The notes under the pieces are model-generated. The model made no database searches and was not told the DNA's origin. It saw only the letters and a program-made list of their open reading frames with translations. Below, in pieces: positions 6,636 through 10,781 of a DNA stretch of 10,781 nucleotides. The stretch is from NCBI GenBank assembly GCA_017848205.1, contig JAGDDO010000138.1, positions 1 to 10,781 on the forward strand, in the 5' to 3' direction. Numbering within the stretch: position 1 is the stretch's first letter; the number at the start of each line of letters is the position of its first letter. This stretch comes from Oscillospiraceae bacterium. GTDB lineage: Bacteria; Bacillota_A; Clostridia; Oscillospirales; Ruminococcaceae. The position numbers were made by a program, and so were the translations under genes.

Positions 6636-6667
6636 AAGCGCTGATTTATGAATTGATCAGCGACTGC
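6636..6667 (+). repeat. Shortened copy (C) of the structured repeat: terminal hairpin only
   Basis: CGCTGAT (6639-6645) pairs with ATCAGCG (6656-6662). The 24 bases 6639-6662 match the first hairpin of copy B (9857-9880) with one difference, and that of copy A (2633-2656) less closely. The inner hairpins of the full copies are missing, so this may be an internally deleted element or a hairpin that the full elements carry. A run of seven T (6668-6674) follows after five bases, so it could add to termination. Confidence 0.55.
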
Positions 6668-6675
6668 TTTTTTTA

Positions 6676-6704
6676 TTTACAATAAGAAAAATATGTGGTA
6701 AAAT
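6676..6704 (+). promoter_or_regulatory. Extended -10 promoter for the three-gene VWA operon
   Basis: TTTACA (6676-6681), a 17-base spacer, then TAAAAT (6699-6704) preceded by TGG, which forms an extended -10. It lies just after the upstream terminator and just before the ribosome site of the first operon gene. The predicted transcript start is near 6711. Confidence 0.75.
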
Positions 6705-6733
6705 AATATTTGTGATACTTTGTAATTTTAATC

Positions 6734-6738
6734 GGAGG
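6734..6738 (+). promoter_or_regulatory. Ribosome binding site deciding the start of the operon's first gene
   Basis: GGAGG sits 6 bases before ATG 6745. An in-frame GTG at 6712 is almost at the predicted transcript start and lacks a site, so it is rejected as the start. Confidence 0.8.
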
Positions 6739-6744
6739 AAAACG

Positions 6745-7461
6745 ATGAAATATCTGAAAAAACTCATACCCGTATATGCCGGATTTCTTCTGGCTGTGGT
6801 ACTTATCTACTCAAAGTTCGGACTTCATCTTATAAACGGCAATCCTCTGCGCACGGTTGCCGGTATAGTTATCATGCTCCTTATGATAGGACTTTTGTTC
6901 TACCTGACACTCAGCGCAGTGCAGGCAGCGAAGATCGACGAACTTCCAGCCATAGAAACAAAGGCTCAGGTGTCCGAGGCTCAGAGACTAAGTGAATTCA
7001 CTGACTTTTACAGAAGAATGAACAACGCCAATCTCGGTCCGTTTGAACAGAGAAAAAAGGAGATATATGATCTCTGCGTAAGCATGAAACAGAAGAACGA
7101 TAATCTTCACAAGCTGCTTCGTGAGTCATTTTCGACTGAAGATCTTACCTATAATACTTACATGAGTACGCTTGACGAGGTAATGAGGATCTTCAACAAC
7201 AATCTCGGAGGAATAAAGAAGCGTATCGAGGTGTTCGACTACAATGAGTGGAGCAGCAACAAAAGCGATGAGCATGCGGCTGCTTACATATCCGAGGTCG
7301 AGGATCTTTATAAAAAGAATTACGTTGTTATTGACAATATTGATGACCTTATGCATGAGCTTGTAAACCTTGACGAAATATCGGACGTACCGCTTGAAAA
7401 GGTGAACAGGCTTATCGAGCAGACACAGGATTACAAGAAAATAAAAGAAAGGCAGTGGTAA
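6745..7461 (+). CDS. Two-helix membrane protein with long cytoplasmic helical domain, first gene of VWA operon
   Basis: The product has 238 residues from ATG 6745. Two hydrophobic segments (about 8-24 and 38-60), joined by a short loop, follow a Lys-rich N-terminus, so both ends should be cytoplasmic. The rest (62-238) is charged and strongly helical, ending in a Lys/Arg-rich tail. Residues such as STEDLTYNTYMSTLDEVM and LGGIKKRIEVFDYNEW look structured rather than plain coiled coil. I do not recognise the family. The shape (paired N-terminal helices plus a helical cytoplasmic part) recalls XpaC/YceG-type partners of TelA proteins, but no diagnostic motif was seen. It is followed after one base by the solute-binding/VWA gene, so the two are almost certainly co-translated. 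It may pass a signal, or tether the cytoplasmic protein at 9184, across the membrane from the VWA protein (inference). Confidence 0.85.
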   Translation: MKYLKKLIPVYAGFLLAVVLIYSKFGLHLINGNPLRTVAGIVIMLLMIGLLFYLTLSAVQAAKIDELPAIETKAQVSEAQRLSEFTDFYRRMNNANLGPFEQRKKEIYDLCVSMKQKNDNLHKLLRESFSTEDLTYNTYMSTLDEVMRIFNNNLGGIKKRIEVFDYNEWSSNKSDEHAAAYISEVEDLYKKNYVVIDNIDDLMHELVNLDEISDVPLEKVNRLIEQTQDYKKIKERQW

Positions 7462-7462
7462 A

Positions 7463-9172
7463 ATGAAAAAAGGTCCGGTTATAGCGGCGTGTGCCGTAAT
7501 TTGTCTTATAGGTGCTATACTTGGTATAGTTCTTGCAGTTACCGGAAATGAAGGTAACACAGTTGACAGCGGAAACGGAGATATAAAAGTGATCACTTCA
7601 GAGGAAGCTCTGAAAGTGTTTTCAAAAGCAGCAGGAAAGGTAAGGGTAACTGAAAACCATGCTCAGAAGGGCGTAGTTTCATACGATTCAATTTCATCAA
7701 AGGAAGAACTTCCTGACATTGAAACATCTTATCCGCTTGTTGTAAAGCCGAACGGCAAACAGCTTGTTGCCGAAATTTTCAGTTCACCTGAAAAGGCAGG
7801 CTCAGGTACAGACGGCTGGCTCAAAGAGCTTGCCGAGGAGTTCAACGACAGCAATCAGCAGATAAATGGAAAATCAGCCGGAATAGCTCTCCGTTCAGTT
7901 TCTTCCGGTACTCAGATAGACTACATTGAGTCAGGCGTTTACGTTCCTGACGCAATTACACCTTCTGCTTCAATGTGGGCAGATATGCTTGAATTCAGCG
8001 GCACAAAGCTTGAAACTATCTCAGAAAGAATGGTCGGAAACGTAGCCGGTGTTCTGGTAGACAAGCAGACTTACAAAAATCTTGAAACAGAATACGGCAG
8101 TGTGGACATTCAGACAATAATCACGGCTACTGAAGAAGGAAAGATCACAGCCGGATATACAAATCCGTTCTCAAGTACTTCAGGACTTAACTTCCTTGCA
8201 GCTACCCTTTACAGCTACGACAAGGCAGATCCTTTAAGCCAGACTGCTGTTGAAGGCTTCAACAAGTTCCAGAACAACGTTCCGTTCGTTGCCTACAACA
8301 CTCTCCAGATGAGAGATGCAGCCGGCAACAACACTTTCACAAGTTTTATTCTTGAATATCAGGGTTACTGCAATAACATAGACCTTAAGAATAATTACGA
8401 ATTCCTTCCTTACGGTATCAGACATGACAATCCGCTTTATGCGATAAAGGGTATATCAGCTGAAAAGATGGATCTTCTGAAAGCATTCAATGACTACTGT
8501 TCAACAGATGCTGCAAAGAAGCGTTCAACTGATTACGGTTTCAACCAGCTCGACAGCTACAAGGACAGCATTCCTGCAACAGACGGACAGAAATGGTCAC
8601 AGATGCAGAAGGTATGGAAGAAGAACAAGAATACAGCAAAGCCGATCGCTGCAGTATTTGTTCTCGATACATCAGGATCAATGTCAGGTGAGCCTATCAA
8701 CGCACTCAAGAGCTCACTTACAAACAGTATCCGTTACATAAACACAACCAACTATGTCGGCGTTGTAAGCTATTCATCCGACGTAAACATCGATCTTCCG
8801 ATAGGTATTTTCGACATTAACCAGCAGGCTCTTTTCCAGGGGGCAATTGATCAGCTCCAGGCTTCGGGAAGCACCGCAACATATTCAGCACTTGCTGAAG
8901 CATCGATCATGCTCGATGACTTCATGAAGACAAATCCTAACGTTCAGCCGATGATCTTCCTTTTAAGTGACGGTGAGCAGAATGTAGGTGCTTCATTAAG
9001 CGAGATCACTCAGGCAGTAAAGAGTCTGAAAATGCCGATCTATACTATCGGTTACAATGCTGATCTTGACGAACTGAGAAAGATATCATCGATCAACGAG
9101 GCAGCAAGCATCGATGCTGCGAATGACGACGTTGTTTACCAGTTAAAGAATCTTTTCAATGCAAATCTGTAA
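7463..9172 (+). CDS. Membrane-anchored solute-binding-like domain fused to a VWA domain
   Basis: The product has 569 residues. Lys2-Lys3 and one hydrophobic segment (about 5-27) without a clear lipobox suggest an N-terminal anchor with the rest outside the cell. Residues about 85-385 resemble periplasmic type II solute-binding proteins: YPLVVKPNG, ALRSVSSGTQIDYIESG, AITPSASMWADML, a hinge-like AGYTNPFSSTSGLNFLAATL, and EFLPYGIRHDNPLYAIKG. Residues 395-566 form a VWA domain with a complete metal site: DTSGS (D402, S404, S406), T471 in SGSTAT and D503 in LLSDGEQN, so Mg-dependent ligand binding is likely. Solute-binding plus VWA fusions are known in Firmicutes, often near toxic-anion-resistance (TelA) genes; the substrate is unknown. 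No ABC permease is present, so transport by itself is unlikely; sensing or surface binding is more plausible. It has AAAGG upstream and sits 1 base after the membrane gene and 11 bases before the helical gene. Confidence 0.9.
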   Translation: MKKGPVIAACAVICLIGAILGIVLAVTGNEGNTVDSGNGDIKVITSEEALKVFSKAAGKVRVTENHAQKGVVSYDSISSKEELPDIETSYPLVVKPNGKQLVAEIFSSPEKAGSGTDGWLKELAEEFNDSNQQINGKSAGIALRSVSSGTQIDYIESGVYVPDAITPSASMWADMLEFSGTKLETISERMVGNVAGVLVDKQTYKNLETEYGSVDIQTIITATEEGKITAGYTNPFSSTSGLNFLAATLYSYDKADPLSQTAVEGFNKFQNNVPFVAYNTLQMRDAAGNNTFTSFILEYQGYCNNIDLKNNYEFLPYGIRHDNPLYAIKGISAEKMDLLKAFNDYCSTDAAKKRSTDYGFNQLDSYKDSIPATDGQKWSQMQKVWKKNKNTAKPIAAVFVLDTSGSMSGEPINALKSSLTNSIRYINTTNYVGVVSYSSDVNIDLPIGIFDINQQALFQGAIDQLQASGSTATYSALAEASIMLDDFMKTNPNVQPMIFLLSDGEQNVGASLSEITQAVKSLKMPIYTIGYNADLDELRKISSINEAASIDAANDDVVYQLKNLFNANL

Positions 9173-9183
9173 CAGGGGAAATT

Positions 9184-9807
9184 ATGTATTCCGTTGAAAT
9201 GAAAAACGCGGTATCGTCTGCACAGAGCTGTATCGATATGTGCTGCGGTCCGCAGAATGTAGCAGTTAAAACAGCTGAGTATATTTCAGCTTTTGCAAAA
9301 TATCTTGACGTGCTTGATCCGTCAGGCATTGACTTTACGAAAACCGGTTTTTTCGCAGGTATCCGTATAAAAAAATACTGGGAGCTTTTTGCGGAGCACT
9401 ACAGCAAGGTGCAGACAATAACCGGAGAACTTAAGAAAAACAGACTTATTGCTGAAAATACGCTGACCACACTGAAAAGGGAGCTTGGCACTTATCAGAC
9501 AGCGCTTGACAGTTTTATGGCCGGATTTTCGGAAAACGCTGATTCGGAACTTCTGGATCAGAAAATGGTGGCACTGAATATGAAGGGGATACTTGAGAAC
9601 ACGGTTGCCGAGTATAGTGCCCTTACAGAGCGGCTTTCCGGGATAACCACAACGGCAGCTGATGTGTTCACGAATGCTGTACTTATCGCGAGGGTGAATT
9701 ACCAGATAAACCTCACAGGCGGTGAACAGATATCAGGAGTTTCCGGAAAAGCTGACATAGCAGGTTTCCGCAGCGGCTTCAGCAGGCTGTACAGCATGTG
9801 CAGATAA
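9184..9807 (+). CDS. Soluble helical protein, third gene of VWA operon, possibly a divergent TelA-like fragment
   Basis: The product has 207 residues and is mostly alpha-helical by composition, without membrane segment or signal peptide. The start is supported by AGGGGA at 9174-9179. The order of elements resembles the core of toxic-anion-resistance TelA proteins by eye: a GFF motif, then a coil (HYSKVQTITGELKKNRLIAE), an NTLTTLKRELGTY segment, and later DQKMVALNMKGILENTV followed by a helix ending in ARVNYQINL, where TelA has a Q...L...N and a closing NQI-like helix. TelA proteins are nearly twice as long, so if related this would be a shortened form. That is a pattern impression, not an established homology. 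The Cys-rich N-terminus (SCIDMCCG) is unusual. It follows the VWA gene by 11 bases, and a terminator starts 6 bases after its stop, so it ends the operon. Confidence 0.82.
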   Translation: MYSVEMKNAVSSAQSCIDMCCGPQNVAVKTAEYISAFAKYLDVLDPSGIDFTKTGFFAGIRIKKYWELFAEHYSKVQTITGELKKNRLIAENTLTTLKRELGTYQTALDSFMAGFSENADSELLDQKMVALNMKGILENTVAEYSALTERLSGITTTAADVFTNAVLIARVNYQINLTGGEQISGVSGKADIAGFRSGFSRLYSMCR

Positions 9808-9813
9808 AAATCT

Positions 9814-9849
9814 GAAGCGCTGAGCAATCAATTTGTTCAGCGCTTCTTT
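9814..9849 (+). terminator. Intrinsic terminator of the VWA operon
   Basis: GAAGCGCTGAGCAA (9814-9827) pairs with TTGTTCAGCGCTTC (9833-9846) over 14 bases with one G-T wobble and a 5-base loop, followed by only three T. The stem is strong but the T-tract is weak, so termination may be partial. The GCGCTGA arm resembles the repeat hairpin at 6639, so it may share an origin. Confidence 0.7.
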
Positions 9850-9964
9850 GGAAAATCGCTGATTTATGAATAGATCAGCGCCGGACACGGGGCGGAGACC
9901 CCGTGATCTTCCAAACCGTAAATGCGTCGAAACCATATTTACGGTTTGATCAGTGTTTACTTAA
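9847..9964 (+). repeat. MITE-like structured repeat, full copy B
   Basis: This has the same architecture as copy A at 2625. Hairpin 1 is CGCTGAT/ATCAGCG (9857-9863 with 9874-9880); hairpin 2 is ACGGGG/CCCCGT (9887-9892 with 9899-9904); hairpin 3 is AAACCGTAAAT/ATTTACGGTTT (9913-9923 with 9937-9947). The right end is GATCAGTGTTTACTTAA. Compared with copy A, hairpin 3 changes a G-C pair to T-A (9919 with 9941, against 2693 with 2715) and a T-A pair to A-T (9915 with 9945, against 2689 with 2719), so pairing is kept while sequence drifts. The terminal inverted repeats are more worn than in copy A. The element occupies the gap before the hydrolase gene at 9995, as copy A does before the GGDEF gene. 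Confidence 0.72.
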
Positions 9965-9994
9965 AAGAGATAGTTAAACGGGAGAAAGAACAAC

Positions 9995-10781
9995 ATGGAA
10001 CTAAACAGAAATTTCTATCGCCTTCATGCCAAAAAAATAGAGAACATGAGCGAGGAACCGGAGCAGACTGAAGAATTCCTTCAGCCTAAGCCGGAAGACC
10101 ACATGAATTTTATAGAATACGTTGAAAAAACCATGGAGACTTTTGAAGAAAAGCCTTTCTGTGATGCAGACGCACTGGTTTTTTCATGGCTTTCGTACAT
10201 CGACTTTCCGGAAAACTGTATTCCGGATGACGCAGTACGTTTAGGCGATCTTTATAAGGCCGAACTTTTTGAACAGATGTTCAGAACTGCAGTAGCCTAC
10301 GACGAAACTAAGGCGCTTTTCTGCGCGGCTGCGGCAAGCCCGCGTTTCCGTGACACTGGCGTGAGTCATTATGTAAGCCGTCTGGATCCGGAAACACTCA
10401 AGCAGTTTTCAGCAGTTAATTTTCATATTTCCGAAAAATTAAGATTTGTAGCCTTCCGCGGAACAGACAAATTTATTGTAGGCTGGAAGGAAGACCTTTG
10501 TCTTGCACTGGCAGATCCGGTGGAATCACAGAAGTCATCTGTCCGCTATCTTACCCGCTGCGCTTCAGGTTTTGACGGCGAGATAATAACGGGAGGACAT
10601 TCCAAGGGCGGTAATCTGGCGATTTTTTCGTCAGCTTTATGTGACGAATCCATAAAGAATAAGATCACGAAGATCTATTCATTTGACGGTCCGGGTGTGG
10701 ATGATGAGGTCAATGAAGAACTTATCGACCAGATATATGACAAGGTCATTAAATTTGTTCCGCATTCTTCACTTATCGGTC
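9995..10781 (+). CDS. DUF2974 (Mbeg1-like) alpha/beta hydrolase, 3' end outside window
   Basis: An open frame from ATG 9995 runs without a stop to the window edge: 262 codons plus one base. The ribosome site GGAG at 9981-9984 lies 10 bases upstream. After a charged N-terminus the protein shows FSWLSYIDF, LRFVAFRGTD (FRGTD at 154-158), VGWKEDL, TGGHSKGGNLAIF and IYSFDGPGV. GHSKGG is a nucleophile elbow with Ser203 as the likely catalytic serine, and D231 in SFDGPG is a candidate acid. FRGTD...WKED plus GHSKGGNLA is the pattern of DUF2974/Mbeg1-like lipase-class-3 relatives common in Clostridia. The catalytic His is expected beyond the edge (H257 in VPHSSLIG is another candidate). No signal peptide is seen, so it is probably cytoplasmic. 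The substrate is unknown, presumably an ester or lipid. No obvious link to the operon upstream, from which a terminator and a repeat separate it. Confidence 0.85.
   Translation, partial: MELNRNFYRLHAKKIENMSEEPEQTEEFLQPKPEDHMNFIEYVEKTMETFEEKPFCDADALVFSWLSYIDFPENCIPDDAVRLGDLYKAELFEQMFRTAVAYDETKALFCAAAASPRFRDTGVSHYVSRLDPETLKQFSAVNFHISEKLRFVAFRGTDKFIVGWKEDLCLALADPVESQKSSVRYLTRCASGFDGEIITGGHSKGGNLAIFSSALCDESIKNKITKIYSFDGPGVDDEVNEELIDQIYDKVIKFVPHSSLIG

Noticed and set aside
6712..6744. GTG start adding 11 residues to the membrane protein
   Set aside because: It falls at the predicted transcript start, and the GGAGG site points to ATG 6745.
8490..8741. Plus-strand frame inside the VWA gene
   Set aside because: It is an out-of-frame shadow with low-complexity Gln/Ser/Arg composition and no ribosome site; the frame at 3610-3816 is similar.

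Overview
The window reads as chromosomal DNA of a low-to-mid GC Gram-positive Clostridia, most like a rumen or gut Ruminococcus/Oscillospiraceae. This is inferred from strong AGGGG/GGAGG ribosome sites, extended -10 promoters, and the gene families present: a DegV protein, a PcsB-like coiled coil joined to an M23 peptidase, a DUF4428-like zinc ribbon and a DUF2974/Mbeg1-like hydrolase. The species cannot be fixed from the sequence alone. Every supported gene is on the + strand. Both edges cut a gene.

Region 1 (1-4121) is signalling. The C-terminal part of a hybrid sensor histidine kinase (end of the ATPase domain, a degenerate receiver, an intact receiver, an Hpt domain and a helical tail) overlaps by 4 bases a DegV-family lipid-binding protein. 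After a 114-bp structured repeat comes a response regulator with a GGDEF (diguanylate cyclase) domain and what looks like a second, decayed GGDEF domain. The kinase, through its Hpt domain, may feed the receiver-GGDEF protein, linking an input signal to cyclic-di-GMP; that link is inference from position.

Region 2 (4197-5603) is one secreted cell-wall hydrolase or hydrolase activator: signal peptide, long coiled coil, and an M23 zinc peptidase domain with a Cys-rich insertion. Its stop codon lies inside the stem of its own terminator.

Region 3 (5604-6744) holds a 319-bp intergenic stretch with paired direct repeats, an extended -10 promoter and a leader hairpin. A small zinc-ribbon protein follows, then a strong terminator, a shortened copy of the repeat hairpin and a second clear promoter.

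Region 4 (6745-9807) is a tight three-gene operon. It encodes a two-helix membrane protein with a long cytoplasmic helical part, a membrane-anchored extracytoplasmic protein fusing a solute-binding-like domain to a von Willebrand A (VWA) domain with an intact metal site, and a soluble helical protein with a faint TelA-like pattern. This is the best candidate for a poorly described system. A strong hairpin terminator follows.

Region 5 (9847-10781) has a second full-length copy of the structured repeat, then the first 262 codons of a DUF2974-like serine hydrolase that runs off the end. The two full repeat copies show compensatory base changes in a shared hairpin, so they look like a dispersed MITE-like element whose folded form is kept. 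No tRNA, rRNA, CRISPR array or transposase gene was seen.
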